From positions 9,907,100 to 9,971,099 of the forward strand of contig NW_022098044.1 of the NCBI RefSeq assembly GCF_002288925.2: a stretch of 64,000 nucleotides of DNA, given 5' to 3'. This stretch comes from Delphinapterus leucas. Taxonomy: Eukaryota > Chordata > Mammalia > Artiodactyla > Monodontidae. The notes under the pieces were generated by a model. It saw only the letters and a list, made by a program, of their open reading frames with translations, was not told the origin of the DNA and did no database searches. Of the stretch, positions 36,351 to 47,215 are shown piece by piece. Every line of letters starts with the position of its first letter. The first letter of the stretch is position 1. The position numbers were made by a program, and so were the translations under genes.

Positions 36351-36796
36351 GCATGACCACCTTACAATCTACTGTTCACACAGGATTTCACTGCCCAAGT
36401 CTGCATTTGTGTTTATGATGGCATTGGCATCAAGCAGTCCTTTTTAATTGCTGCTGGCTAACAGGAAAAGAACAGAGGTGGATTTAATGCATAAATGATG
36501 CATTGAAGCCAAGTGCAGCCCGAATGATGTAACAGCCCACTGTGCAAACAGAAGTATTGCAGTAATTCAAATAGAGAAAAGTAGTGGGAGAACTAAGTCA
36601 TTCCCCAGCACATGGCAGCATCCACAGGCATGTCAAACTCAAAAGGAAATCTACTCTTACTGGTCAGTCCGATATCACTGTAAGTGGCAGTTTGGTTTCA
36701 GCCAAACAACATCATCCTTCCCATTAAACTAATATTGTCACTTTGAATTGTATTGTGTTTGTAGTTTTGTTTATTTATTTTTGCATTCTCTGTCCC
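36351..36796. other. Intergenic, no recognised feature
   Basis: Unassigned AT-rich sequence. Confidence 0.35.
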
Positions 36797-37210
36797 TTTT
36801 TAAAAATTTTTTATTGAAATATAGTTGATTTACAGTGTTGTATTAGTTTCAGTTGTATAGCAAAGTGATTCAATTATATATATACAATATATATATACAT
36901 ATATATATCTATATTCTTTTTTATTTTTATTTTTTTTATTTATTTTTAAATTTTTTGGCTGCACCACACAGCATGTGGGATATTAGTTCCCCAGCCAGGG
37001 ATCTAACCCACATCCCCTGCATTGGAAGCACAGAGTCTTAATCACTGGACTGCCAGGGAAGTCCCTATATATTCTTTTTTAGATTCTTTTCCATTATACA
37101 TTATTAAAAGATATTGAGTATAGTTCCCTGTGCTATTCATTAGGTCCTTGTGTGTTATCTATTTTATATGTAATAGCGTGTATCTTTTAATCCCTTGTTT
37201 ATTTTTATTA
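36797..37210 (-). repeat. L1 3' end in reverse, split by a SINE
   Basis: 'ttattgaaatatagttgatt', 'gtattagtttcagttgtata', then beyond the SINE 'agattcttttccattataca', 'gagtatagttccctgtgcta', 'gtccttgtgtgttatctatt'. This is the reverse of the L1 3' end also present at 28.6 kb. Confidence 0.82.
36923..37063 (-). repeat. CHR-type SINE, short form
   Basis: Reverse short copy inserted in the L1. TATATTCTTTTTT-like sequence flanks both sides (about 36910-36922 and 37067-37080), partly obscured by (TA)n. Confidence 0.88.
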
Positions 37211-37401
37211 TGTAAACTTCTCCAGAATGTACTGCTAAGTAAAAAAACAAATTGTAATATGCTACCTTTTGATTAAAAAAAGGGAAGTACAAGAATAGAG
37301 AGAGATAAATGTGTGTGTACATATAATTTGCGGGGTTTTGTTTGTTTGCAGAAAGAAATACTGGAAGGATAAATCAGATCTAATAAAAATTGGTATTCAA
37401 G

Positions 37402-37616
37402 GGACCTCCTTGGTGGTCCAGTGGGTAAGACTCCACGCTCCCAGTGCAGGGGGCCTGGGTTCCTCCCTGGTTGGGTAAGTAGACCCCACATGAATGCCGC
37501 AACAAGGAAGTCCGCATGCAGCAACTAAAAATCCCGCATGCTACAACTAAAAGATCCCACATGCTGAGACTAAGACCCGGCACAGCCAAAATAAATTAAT
37601 AAATTAATTATTTTTA
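37402..37616 (+). repeat. CHR-type SINE with duplicated body units
   Basis: Head GGACCTCCTTGGTGGTCCAG and several 'cgcatgc..caactaa' units. Target duplication AAAAATTGGTATTCAAG / AAAAATTGGTACTCAAG at 37385-37401 and 37617-37633. Confidence 0.93.
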
Positions 37617-37707
37617 AAAAATTGGTACTCAAGTGTGGAAGGGGGCTGCACAGAAGGGGCAGAGGTATGAGCAAAATTGCTTTATGTGTATTTTTCTGTA
37701 TAGTTTT

Positions 37708-37928
37708 TTGTTTGTTTGTTTTTTGGGGTTTTTTTTGCGGTACGCAGGCCTCTCACTGTTGTGGCCTCTCCCGTTGCGGAGCACAGGCTCCGGACGCGCA
37801 GGCTCAGCAGCCATGGCTCACGGGCCCAGCCGCTCCGCGGCATGTGGGATCCTCCCGGACCGGGGCACGAACCCGTGTCCCCTGCATCGGCAGGCAGACT
37901 CTCAACCACTGCGCCACCAGGGAAGCCC
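37708..37928 (-). repeat. CHR-type SINE, young ~200 bp form
   Basis: Reverse copy with T-rich tail. Perfect 13-bp target duplication TCTGTATAGTTTT at 37695-37707 and 37929-37941. It differs from the copy at 40.9 kb by only about six bases by eye. Confidence 0.96.
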
Positions 37929-38120
37929 TCTGTATAGTTTTGACTTTTGACTCATTTTGGCCTGATGGTTGCATGACAACTATAAGGAGTATACTTAATA
38001 AAACAAATATAATTTACACCTCAATCAGCATTGGGGAGGCTGCAGGGGTCTCTTTCCCATGAAGGGAGTGTACAGGACTCAGATTTGAGACCCATGTCAA
38101 TGATAAAGAGCCCTATTGCG

Positions 38121-38206
38121 GGACTTCCCTGGCGGTTCAGTGGTTAAGACTGTGCGCTTTCACTGCAGGGGGCACGGGTTCCGTTCCTGGTCAGGGAACT
38201 AAGAAG
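38121..38206 (+). repeat. CHR-type SINE, short form, 3'-truncated
   Basis: Head and tRNA-like part only (GGGACTTCCCTGGCGGTTCA to 'cagggaactaagaag'). No A tail or clear target duplication. Confidence 0.85.
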
Positions 38207-38784
38207 ACTGGCCCTGCCCAGGATTCTATGAGAGGACTTGGTAGTGATGTGGCCTGACCGCCAGGCACCCCTTAGCGAGCACTGCCCACTCATGTGCCTG
38301 AAATGGGTTCTAGAGCCTCCAGTCCCCAAGCAGGCATTGGGGTGTGGGGTGGCAGCTGCCACCAAGACCCCACCAGCCTCAATCAGCCTGGTCCCTTTGC
38401 CCCAGCGGCTGCCCACATTTTCTGCGTGTCATGATGTGAACATGTCGGGAAGCACTGCCTCAGAGGACCGTCTGCTGACCTCTGATCTCAAAGGAGCAGG
38501 CAGCTTGCAAAATGGTTACAAGGCACCCCATGTGCCACCCAGGGACCAGGCCACACCAAAGGCTGCTTTCAGCACAGCAGCAATGCAAGGAGGCTGGCCG
38601 CTCTCCTCCTAGGAAAAAAAAATCAACTAACGGCACCAAAGAAGGGCCACAGGGAGGGCAGAGATTTCATCCACGAGCGCCTGGGTTTGGGCCAATGCAG
38701 AAGAGTTAGAAGACTCCACAGCCAGCCCACTGAAAGAGTGTGCCTGCCTCAGAAGGGAGGAGGGTGTAATTTAATCATAGTAGC
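38207..38784. other. Intergenic, no recognised feature
   Basis: Unassigned sequence. The 124-codon frame at 38238-38612 shows no family resemblance. Confidence 0.35.
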
Positions 38785-38945
38785 TACCACTGCGGACCAG
38801 ATGCTGTGCTGAGTGAGTACTTTACAGGTATCACCTGATGGGCTGGGTATTTTTTACCCCAGTTTACAGATGAGGAAACTGAGGCCCTGAGAGGTTAAGT
38901 AATTTGCCCAGGGATTGGGGGTAGCATTCAAGCGAGTGTCAGGGC
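38785..38945 (-). repeat. MIR element
   Basis: Reverse MIR: 'cagtttacagatgaggaaac', 'tgaggccctgagaggttaag', 'taatttgcccagggattggg'. Confidence 0.82.
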
Positions 38946-39139
38946 TGGGCTGGTAACAGCACACTGTATGGGGGGAAGGGCAGCTCTGTGGTTCTGCAGC
39001 ACACACCCTATAGAAACATCAACATTATGACTGGGAGAGTGCAGGTGAACAAGTCTTGTCCAAGAAAAAGTAAAAGGTGAATCACACCCACATCACGGTG
39101 CCTTGGGAATCGGCATCTGATTCAGCCCTTGTTCACCCT

Positions 39140-39365
39140 CTTCTAGAGGCAGAAAGCTGAGTGGTTTAAGTGTGTGTGTTCCCCAGGTTCAAATCCTGGA
39201 TCTTCCTCTTCCTGTGACTCCAAGCAGGCTCTCAAGGCCTCAGTTTCCTCATCTGTAAAATGGGAATAACAATGGTGCCCAGCTCAGGTTGCTATGAGAA
39301 GTAAAGGGGGCAGTGAGAGGAAAGCACACAGCAGGGTGCCTGCCAGGGAATGAGCGGTGAGTGCT
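39140..39365 (+). repeat. MIR element
   Basis: Forward MIR: 'ggttcaaatcctggatcttc', 'aggcctcagtttcctcatct', 'gtaaaatgggaataacaatg', 'cagggtgcctgccagggaat'. Confidence 0.82.
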
Positions 39366-39689
39366 CTGGGAGTTTTACTGTTAACTCAGGGCAATCCCTT
39401 TTTGCCAAGTCTGAAGCTAAAGATGCTGACAGGGATGTAATTTAGGGAGAAGCACCTGAACCCACCCAAGCGGTTGGGCAGTGGGGCCCCAGGCCTGGCT
39501 GCCCTGGCCAGCTCTTGGCCTGAGGAGGTTCTGCCTTCCCAGGGCAGACAAGTGGCATGGCTCCCGTCCATCCTTCCCAGGCCTGCTCCCTGCTCAGGAG
39601 CCCACATATCCGCTTAGTGGGTTATGAGAGTCACCCTGACGTCCCCAAGCCAGACCCCTCACCCCACATGTAACATGGGAGGGTCACTA

Positions 39690-40290
39690 ATGGTGCCTCC
39701 TGCATAGAACAGTCGTGGGGCTCCCACTCTTACCCTCACCCCCCCCCATGACGTGTCTTCTCCCCATGGTAGTCAGAGGGGCCTTTGAAAAGGCCCAAAT
39801 TAGTAAAATTCCTCCAAACTGCCCATTGTTCAATTCAGCATCCAGCCCAGCCTGCCAGATGCTGCATGGTCTAGCCTTGCCCACCCCTCTCATCCCAGCT
39901 ATTCCCACTGTCACCCTCTCCCACGGCGCTCTGGAGAAGTGTCTGCTCTCCAAGTGCACGAGCTCACACACCAGGCCCATGCACCCTGGTTTCCTCTGCT
40001 CACTGCCTGGGACTCCCTCTCTCCAGATCTTCACTCCTTTGTCTCTTGCTTAAGCCTCTGCTCAAATATCACCTCCTCAGAGAGGCCTTCCCTGACCATC
40101 CCAGGAACAGTAAGTATCCTCCCCTCCCCCAGGCACTACTACACCCCCCTCTGTTATTTTTGTTCCAGAGTACTTACGAGGATCTGAACTTCTCTTATAA
40201 ACTGGCTTAGTTACCTGCTGTCTGCTTCCCTCACAACAGGAGCACTGGAGGACGTCCCACACCACACCCAGTCAATGTCTGAGGAAGGAA
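39690..40290 (+). repeat. L2 LINE, 3' region
   Basis: Extended L2: 'ccagatgctgcatggtctag', 'cctctgctcaaatatcacct', 'cctcagagaggccttccctg' and 'ttgttccagagtacttacga' in consensus order, no open frame. Confidence 0.75.
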
Positions 40291-40924
40291 TGATTGAAAT
40301 GCCTGGTGCACAATCAACTCTCCACAAACAGAGATTTTTATTGTCACACATCCCCATGCTAGGCCTCTCCATGCTCGTCTTCCTCACTCTGGACTTCTGA
40401 GACCCTCGGTGGAGGTCTCCATCAGCTAAAAAGCACTTGAACTGTCCTCGAGACGCCTCTCATTGCTTGCTGCCCCCAGGTCTCCCTCCTGGGCGTCTTG
40501 GCACCCCTCCCTGCTGAGTGCACCCCCCTGGGCACGGTCGATTCTGGCAACTTTCCCGTGCACCCATCTCCTATAAAGGCTCTCCGCTCCCCAGCTGTAC
40601 CAGCCCCACTGAGGGATAGCACCCGCCTCCTCCAGGTATTAACTGGCTTTTCCCCCAGGAGTGTTAGTTTTAGGGATTAATGGTAGTGGAGGAGCCTGTA
40701 ATTTCCAGATTCATCTGTTCCTTTCCTGGCAGCCAGCACTACATTTGTTTTTTTTTTTTCCCAAGCCCCTGATAATACTTTTTCAGACACGTTGGTTTGA
40801 ATAGCATCATCCAATGCAAAAACTCTCCAGTGTTTCCTCTAAACCAGCGGACAGGCTCTCGCTGGCTTCATGGAAAGAAGTCGGAGCTGAATGTTCTCAG
40901 CATCCCTTTTCCTCCTTCCTTAGG
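40291..40924. other. Intergenic, no recognised feature
   Basis: Unassigned sequence with a short T run near 40750. Confidence 0.35.
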
Positions 40925-40943
40925 CCCATGATCATTTTCTTTT

Positions 40944-41141
40944 TCTTTTTTGCGGTACGCGGGCCTCTCACTGTTGTGGCCTCTCCCGTTGCGGAGCACA
41001 GGCTCCGGACGCGCAGGCTCAGTGGCCATGGCTCACGGGCCCAGCCGCTCCACGGCATGTGGGATCTTCCCGGACCGGGGCACGAACCCGTGTCCCCTGC
41101 ATCGGCAGGCGGACTCTCAACCACTGCGCCACCAGGGAAGC
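40944..41141 (-). repeat. CHR-type SINE, young ~200 bp form
   Basis: Reverse copy. Perfect 19-bp target duplication CCCATGATCATTTTCTTTT at 40925-40943 and 41142-41160, the longest in the window. Confidence 0.97.
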
Positions 41142-41295
41142 CCCATGATCATTTTCTTTTTTGCTGTTTCCTTTTTAAGTACTGCAGTGACCACCACCCT
41201 CCCCCCATTCATCTGGCACAGTCAAGAAATGGCTACTCCATGTTAGTAAATTTCCAAAATAATGCTTCAAGCACTAAAACGTTAAAACAATGAAA

Positions 41296-41520
41296 TACAT
41301 TTTAAAACAGCTTTATTGACATATAATTGACACGCTACAAACTGCACATATTTAAAACGTACAACTTGATCCATTTTGACGTTTGTGTGTACCCATGGAA
41401 TCATCACCACAATCAGGATAATGAACATATCCATCACTCCCCAGAGTTTCCTCCTGCCCCGCCCCTCTGCCCCCAGCCACCACTGATCTTTCTAAATACA
41501 TATTTAACGCGAAGCTGGCT
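41296..41520 (-). repeat. Old L1 3'UTR fragment
   Basis: 'cagctttattgacatataat', 'aaaacgtacaacttgatcca', 'atcatcaccacaatcaggat' and 'aatgaacatatccatcactc' are the reverse of an old L1 3' UTR. Confidence 0.75.
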
Positions 41521-41824
41521 CACTCACTTCCCCACCTCAGTAAACAGAGTGCGATCAATGTGATTGTTCCTTTCCTCAATTCAGCATTATCATTAACGTT
41601 CCTGAGACCGATGTCCTCAGGCGTCGTGGAGATACATAAGATTGTTTGCCCTGAACACTAAATGGCCCCATTTGTCGCATTGCCATGCCAGGCGGTTTGG
41701 GGTTTGGGAATTTTCTCCCTTGCTGCCTGCTGTCTCAGTGCATAGTTCCCAGCAGACAACCCCTGATGCCTGAAATCCCGGCACACCTACCGTCTCCTGC
41801 ACCACTCCCAGCCCTCACTCTGGA

Positions 41825-42050
41825 CCAGTGGTTCTCAGCCGGGGGCAATTTTACACGCCCCCCTCCAGGGGACGTATGGCAATGTCTGGGGACACTTTTG
41901 GTTGTCATAATGGGGGTGAGGTGCGACTGGCCCCTCGTGTTTAGAGACCAGGGATGTTGCTAAACATCCTACCATGCAAAGGACAGTTCCCAGAACAAGA
42001 ATAACCTGGCCCAAGATGGCAATAGTGTGAGGTTGCAAAATCCTGTTCCA
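41825..42050 (+). repeat. hAT-type MITE (MER20-like), near full length
   Basis: 'cagtggttctcagccggggg', 'ggacgtatggcaatgtctgg', 'gacacttttggttgtcataa', 'gatgttgctaaacatcctac', 'gtgtgaggttgcaaaatcct'. Both ends are present. The name is from memory of the consensus. Confidence 0.75.
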
Positions 42051-42174
42051 GTAACAAAACTGATAGGAAAATTCAACAAGAAGTCATGTTAACTGTTTTA
42101 CTTTTTTGTATCAAGAGGGAGAAGGAAGGGCAGAGCTTGTTGGAGCTACAAGGCCAGAAGGGAGGGTGAAGCTT

Positions 42175-42310
42175 CAGGAAGATACTGTCATGTCTCAGGT
42201 ACCTCCTGTCTCCCAGAGGTGGTCGCTGGCTTCCTGAGGGCAAGTTCTAAGGGACTCAGCTTGAGGTCCCAGGGCCCAGCATTCAGAAGGTGCCCAATGA
42301 ATGTCTGCCA
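42175..42310 (+). repeat. L2-like 3' end
   Basis: 'ggcttcctgagggcaagttc' and 'cccagcattcagaaggtgcc' plus 'caatgaatgtctg' resemble the L2 3' terminus. Confidence 0.5.
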
Positions 42311-42945
42311 GACTAGACTGCACCCAAAACACCTATTTGGTGCCCAATTGTGGGTAGCACTGCCTGGGCACTGAAGGCAAGGCAGAAGACACAGAGCCAG
42401 CAGAAGGGAAACATTAAGCTGACCAGTGACTTGGGGAGGTGGCAGAGCCAGCAGGTGAAAGGTAAGTGCGGAGCTAGCCCAGTAATTGGGAACATGAGAA
42501 GGGCTGACCGTGCTGCAATCCTGTCCCAGTGTGACCAGATACATCACCACCACATCACTTCTAGCTCCTCCCCCCACCTACACAGACACCCTGTTTTCCT
42601 GTCCTATAAAGGAGGTTTTCCCAAAGTGGTTTAGCCAGAACTGGAAGGGCCCCGCCCAGTGATGGGATAGGAGGAGGCTGACTGTTGCCCCATCAGCGTT
42701 CAGGAGGGACCCCAGCTGTTCTGGAGCTAGATGGTGAAGTATGGGCATGCTTTATTCAGTTTTGCATGACTTAAAATTTTAATTATCTTATTCTAAAAGT
42801 TATTGTAGAAATTCCTGAAAATGCAGGTAAGCAAAAAGACAACAAAAAGCTCTCAAATCCCACCCTTTTAGAGAAAATACCAATTAAGTTTTGTTGTCTG
42901 CTCTTCTATGCATGTGTGGATGTGGTGCAGACATTTTGATTAAAA
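42311..42945. other. Intergenic; old LINE-like fragment at its end
   Basis: 42770-42915 ('gtaagcaaaaagacaacaaa', 'ttttagagaaaataccaatt') resembles the old LINE fragments at 49.7 and 53.9 kb. The rest is unassigned. Confidence 0.35.
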
Positions 42946-42956
42946 CCAGGTGTGGG

Positions 42957-43090
42957 GGGACTTCCCTGGCAGTCCAGTGGTTAAGACTCTGCGCTTCCAC
43001 TGCAGGGGTCGTGGGTCCGATCCCTGGTCGGGAACTAAGATCCTGCATGCCGAGTGGTGCAGCCAAAAAAAAGAAGAAAAAAGAAAAAGC
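42957..43090 (+). repeat. CHR-type SINE, short form
   Basis: Head GGGACTTCCCTGGCAGTCCA, A-rich tail. Target duplication CCAGGTGTGGG at 42946-42956 and 43091-43101. Confidence 0.95.
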
Positions 43091-43101
43091 CCAGGTGTGG
43101 G

Positions 43102-43713
43102 TGCTGCTGCGAAGGCTTTGTTTGAGGTGCCTGAGAGTGGGGCAGAGATTTTGAGAGAAACGGTCCCCCGGAGCACTCCAAGGGGACAGTGGGAGTGCCT
43201 GAGGTAAGGGTGACTGGGTGGATTTTACCATAGGACAACTGTTGCTCTTGGGAGTCTCCCAGGTTAGCCCCAAATCCAAGGATAAAGAGAGGCCTGTCTG
43301 GCTAGACAGCTCCTCTGGCCCCCTGCTGGGAAGGTGGGAACTGGTCACAGCCCGTTCCTCCCTCAGGCCTTACCCATCAGGCCCTGCTCCACCCCACAGG
43401 TCGCCCCACAACAAGTCTGTTGCTAGACTTCTGTCACGTGGTGCCTCCTGTCCTATTAACTGCTGTGTAAAACTGATAACTGTGATCCAGAGGCCCCTGG
43501 GCTCTTAGGTCCCCAAGCCAGTGGACCTGGGCTCTGCAGGCAGTTTAGTTCCTTCTGGCTTTTAAGGCCTCAGACAAATTGTTGGGAGTGATAAAGAGAA
43601 CAAAACCTGCCCACAGGACTTGTTCCAGGAGAAAAAGAAAGAAGTTGGCTAGCAGTCACCAGCTGTGGCAAGCTGGGATTCTCTCCAGAGGGCTTTTCGC
43701 AAGGAGGGTGTCT
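43102..43713. other. Intergenic, no recognised feature
   Basis: Unassigned. Confidence 0.35.
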
Positions 43714-43727
43714 TCCACATTCTTTTT

Positions 43728-43863
43728 CTCTTTTGTTTTTTTTTGGGTTTTTTTGGCCACGCCGCATGGCATGAGGGATCTTAGCTCCCTGACCAGGGAT
43801 TGAACCCTTGCCCCCTGCAGTGGAAGCACAGAGTCTTAACCACGGGACCACCTGGGAATTCCC
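43728..43863 (-). repeat. CHR-type SINE, short form
   Basis: Reverse copy. Target duplication TCCACATTCTTTTT at 43714-43727 and 43864-43877. Confidence 0.95.
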
Positions 43864-43877
43864 TCCACATTCTTTTT

Positions 43878-44509
43878 AACAACCGAATCGTTATAAAGTA
43901 CAGTTGTATGGGAAACCCTAAAATAGGAGCAAGACTAAGGTGGAGATCCTCCGGGGCAAGGGCTCACTCTCTCGGTCCTCTCCTCTCTCCTCCCCTCAGT
44001 GATGCACCTCTGAGCAACAGCTGAAAGAATTCTCCTTATGCCAAAGGCAGGATTGGAGGGGCAGGCTGGCGGAAGAAACTGGGAAGCTCCAGTGCCTCTG
44101 CTGGGTGGCAGCCGTCTGAGACAGGGCTAGCCCCTCCTCCCCCTCAGATCCACTGAGGCTCCCCTGGGGCCAGCCTCCAGGATGGGTGGGGCACCTAGAG
44201 GCAGACAGGATTGCTTTCTTTCCGGGTTGACCTTTCTTGTAAGTCTGAGGACAAGGGGGAAGGGCACTGGGGGACTCCGAGGCTAGATGGAACCAGCCCT
44301 GTCCCTATTTCCCCTAAATAGGGATCTCTTGCTCACAGACTTAGGAAGAACCGTGACTCACTTCCTGCCTAGGTCTGACTGAAGAAGTATTGTTTTCCCA
44401 ACTGTGGCTGATGCTGCTAGTTGGGGCCACCCCAGGGTGGCCCCTAGGAGTCTTTGCTCCCTGTGGGGGGCAGTTCCCATTCCAAGAGGGGGCCAACTGG
44501 ACTTATCTC
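43878..44509. other. Intergenic, no recognised feature
   Basis: Unassigned. Confidence 0.35.
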
Positions 44510-44693
44510 CCGGCCTCTCACCGCTGTGGGCTCTCCCGTTGCAGAGCGCAGGCTCCGGATGCGCAAGCTCAACGGCCATGGCTCGCTGGCACAGCTGCTC
44601 CGCGGCATGTGGGATCCTCCCTGACCGGGGCACGAACCCATGTCCCCTGCATCGGCAGGCGGACTCTCACCCACTGCGCCACCAGGGAAGCCC
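44510..44693 (-). repeat. CHR-type SINE, young form, tail missing
   Basis: Reverse young-form body without the T-rich tail and first bases of its 3' end, and with no visible target duplication. It was probably trimmed by a later deletion. Confidence 0.9.
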
Positions 44694-44769
44694 CCGGCTC
44701 AACTTTTAGGACTGCACATTCTTCCCTGAGTTTCTGGTTTTTGCACTGTTTGTACAGGTGCCCAAACAG

Positions 44770-44920
44770 TACCTTATCCCACTAGTTGAATATTATCTCC
44801 ATTTTACAGAGGGGTAAATTGAGGCTCTGAGAATTAAGTAACTTGTCTAAGGTGGCAAAGTATAAAATAGTACTGCAGGGTTTTGAACGCAGGTTTGCTG
44901 GTTGACTTGTCACCTAGTGA
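44770..44920 (-). repeat. MIR relic
   Basis: 'tctccattttacagaggggt', 'ttgaggctctgagaattaag', 'gttttgaacgcaggtttgct' in reverse-MIR order. The next MIR lies directly beside it in the opposite direction. Confidence 0.75.
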
Positions 44921-44924
44921 GTTA

Positions 44925-45105
44925 CTTTACGAATGTTACTTAACTTCTCTGGGCCTCAGTTTCCTCCTCCATAGATAGTGATACATGAAAGATCCCTAAA
45001 GGAAAATTGTATCCACCTTACAGGGTTTGTGGTTAGGATGAAATAATTTAACACACGGAAAGAGCTGAGAACCACTCCTGGCTCAGAGAACATGCTCTGC
45101 AGTGT
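44925..45105 (+). repeat. MIR relic
   Basis: 'gttacttaacttctctgggc', 'ctcagtttcctcctccatag', 'gttaggatgaaataatttaa'. Confidence 0.75.
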
Positions 45106-45374
45106 TCGGTGCTCGTTTTTGTCATTATCCCCAAACCAGTGTTGAAGAGGTCACAGGATAATATTGTTCTGCCAGGTTATCTCAAAGCGAGCAGGAAAGG
45201 ATGGGCAGAGACTGCTCTGCGACCTTGGAATAACCCAGCCTGGGGAGCTTTTGGCCACATTTCCCCTCTTTTCTCTCTCAGCTCAAGCAGTGGTGGCCTC
45301 GGCCAAATAGCACAGACGTTTTCTAGGGCAGGGACCCAGGGAGGGAGAGGAGCCGGCTGGTATATTGCAAGTAG

Positions 45375-45600
45375 CTCAGATTCAGGCTCTGCCAAAGCCC
45401 TAGATCTCTTCCAGGCTCTGAGGCCTGCTAGTTGTGGTATCTTGGGCAAATTATTTAAACCTTGTGCACCTCAGTTTCCTCATCTGTAAGATGGGATTAA
45501 TAATGTCAGCCTGAAAGGATTATGTAGATTAAATAATGTACATGAGAAGGAGATAATATAAAATGACTGGCCTGGTGCCTGGCAGGAGGTTGGAGTTAAA
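45375..45600 (+). repeat. MIR element
   Basis: 'atcttgggcaaattatttaa', 'cctcagtttcctcatctgta', 'agatgggattaataatgtca', 'ggcctggtgcctggcaggag'. Confidence 0.82.
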
Positions 45601-45662
45601 AAAAAAAAAGTTTTTAAAAAATTAAAAGGGGATGGGCTACTTGTTCTGCTTATCCACCTGTC

Positions 45663-45677
45663 TATATAAATGCAAAT
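45663..45677 (+). promoter_or_regulatory. TATA-like box overlapping an octamer motif
   Basis: TATATAAA (45663-45670) runs directly into a perfect octamer ATGCAAAT (45670-45677), about 60 bases before the CpG-rich FURIN promoter region begins. A TATA-containing promoter alongside GC-rich ones has been reported for human FURIN, so this is a candidate, not a proven, core promoter. Confidence 0.35.
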
Positions 45678-46309
45678 AAAATCGTGAGTCCTCTAACTGT
45701 AGGCGACGAGGAGGTTTGCCCAGGCGCGGTGAAGCCCGACCTCAGATGGGGTACCCCAGGTGCGTCATCCCAGGGCACTTAACTCGGTCGTGCCCAAACT
45801 CGTGGCTTAGGAGTGGGGAAGTGGGGGGAGAAGGCCAGCTTCCCCAGAATCCGGCCGAGACTGGGCTCGGAGTGACGCCTCGAGCCCTTCCCAACCCCTG
45901 CCGGGAGTTGCGAGTTCGGGTCTCCGCGGCCGCCGGCCCGGGGAGCTCGCGGCGCGAAGAGCCGAGCCCGGGGCGGGGCTGCGGGCAGTGGAGCCTGGGC
46001 GACGCGCCGGGCGGCCGCGAGGGCTTTGGGATCGCTGGCCCCACTTCCTACCTGCCCCGACCGGGAGCCAGAGGCAGTGGGCGCCCCGGAAGGCCGCAAG
46101 GCCGCCGCTCGGAGCCCGGAGCTCGGGGGCTGCGGCGCTCCGGCCCCGAACGCGGGCCCGGGGCCGGGCGGCATGGGCGGCGCGGCGGGCCAGGGCGGCG
46201 GGACGGCTGCGGCGGCTGCTGGGGAGCGCGGAGGTGGCGCCGCGAGGGGGAGGGGGCGCGGCGGAGGAGGAGGAGGAGCCCGGGCCGCCGCAGCCGCTGA
46301 CAGCGGCCC

Positions 46310-46579
46310 GAGTAAACAAGCCGCGCCGCCGCCGCGGCCCGGCCGCTGCCCCCGCCCGCGTCGGAGCCGAGGCCGAGGCCGAGGCCGAGCCCTGTCCTGG
46401 TCGCCGGCCCGGCCGAGGCCGCGCCGCCGTTCCTCCCCGCCTCCGCGCGGTGACGCTGCTGCCGGGCGCGGGGACCGCGTCGAGCCCAGGCCCCGCCGCC
46501 GGGCTCTCCGCTCGGCCGAGGGGCGCCCGAGCCGCCGCGGCGCTCGCCTGGAAAAGTTTCCCCGCCCGGGCTCCCTAGG
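46310..46579 (+). other. FURIN: Probable FURIN non-coding first exon (5' end uncertain)
   Basis: The segment ending TGGAAAAGTTTCCCCGCCCG-GGCTCCCTAGG is followed by GTAAGC at 46580-46585, a strong splice donor inside the CpG island. I infer that it joins the acceptor at 51004. The transcription start is not visible from sequence, so the left boundary is nominal. Confidence 0.5.
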
Positions 46580-47186
46580 GTAAGCGGCGAGGGCGCGGGG
46601 CCCGGTGGAGGCAGCGCGCCGGGAGCCGGGCCCGAGGAGAGCCGGCCGGACTGGGCCGCTCTGCCGGAGGAGCTGGCTCCGCGGCCCGGGCGCGCAGGCG
46701 GGGGAGGGTCGGGGTCGCTGGCGCGGAGGCAGCCCGGGCCCGGCTGCCCGCCCGGCTTTCGAAACTGGCCCCCGGGCCGGCCCCGAGGGTGAAGCCGCGG
46801 GGAGCAGGAAGGGCGCCCCGCAGCCCACCTGAGAGCGTCGGGCCCGGCTTGGCTCCCAGCCCTTGTAGGTGCCGGTACTTTTCCGCTTGGGGCCGGGGCG
46901 AGCCCTCTGACCTCAGGAAGCGCCAGCGGGGCCCCCGCTGGGGGCGGGATGGCGAGAGAATTCCAGAGGCGCCGGGTGCTCCCGCCTCCGGGCCGTCCTT
47001 CGGGGGCCGCCGCCGGCTCGCCCACTCCGCGGCTGGGGAGGGCCTGCGCTCCCGCCGGGGGAGGGGAGGAGCTGCTGTTCGCGAGGCGGAGGGGATTATT
47101 CACCGCCCGGGCCTCGTCCCCGCCTGCACACCTGAGCGGCGAGACACTCAGGTGCGGGATCCGCGGGCGCTGGGAGGCTGGCTCAG

Positions 47187-47192
47187 GTAGGT
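47187..47192 (+). promoter_or_regulatory. FURIN: Second candidate FURIN first-exon splice donor
   Basis: CAG|GTAGGT, an almost ideal donor at the downstream edge of the CpG island (last exon base 47186). It could end an alternative non-coding first exon. Confidence 0.35.
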
Positions 47193-47215
47193 TCCGGGGC
47201 TGCCTCCCGCGGAGG

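Larger units (their letters stand above)
45700..47215 (+). promoter_or_regulatory. FURIN: CpG island, FURIN promoter region
   Basis: Long CpG- and GC-rich stretch upstream of the first FURIN coding exon, with many GC boxes (GGGGCGG type), a short GAGGCC tandem (about 46368-46388) and no TATA box within it. Human FURIN is known to use alternative promoters with non-coding first exons, so this island most likely holds them. Long open frames on both strands here are a by-product of the low TA content. Confidence 0.85.

Noticed and set aside
37682..38062. Several repeated frames with similar peptides at 0.4, 21.6, 37.7, 40.9 and 50.1 kb
   Set aside because: They are translations of the CHR SINE, not a protein family.
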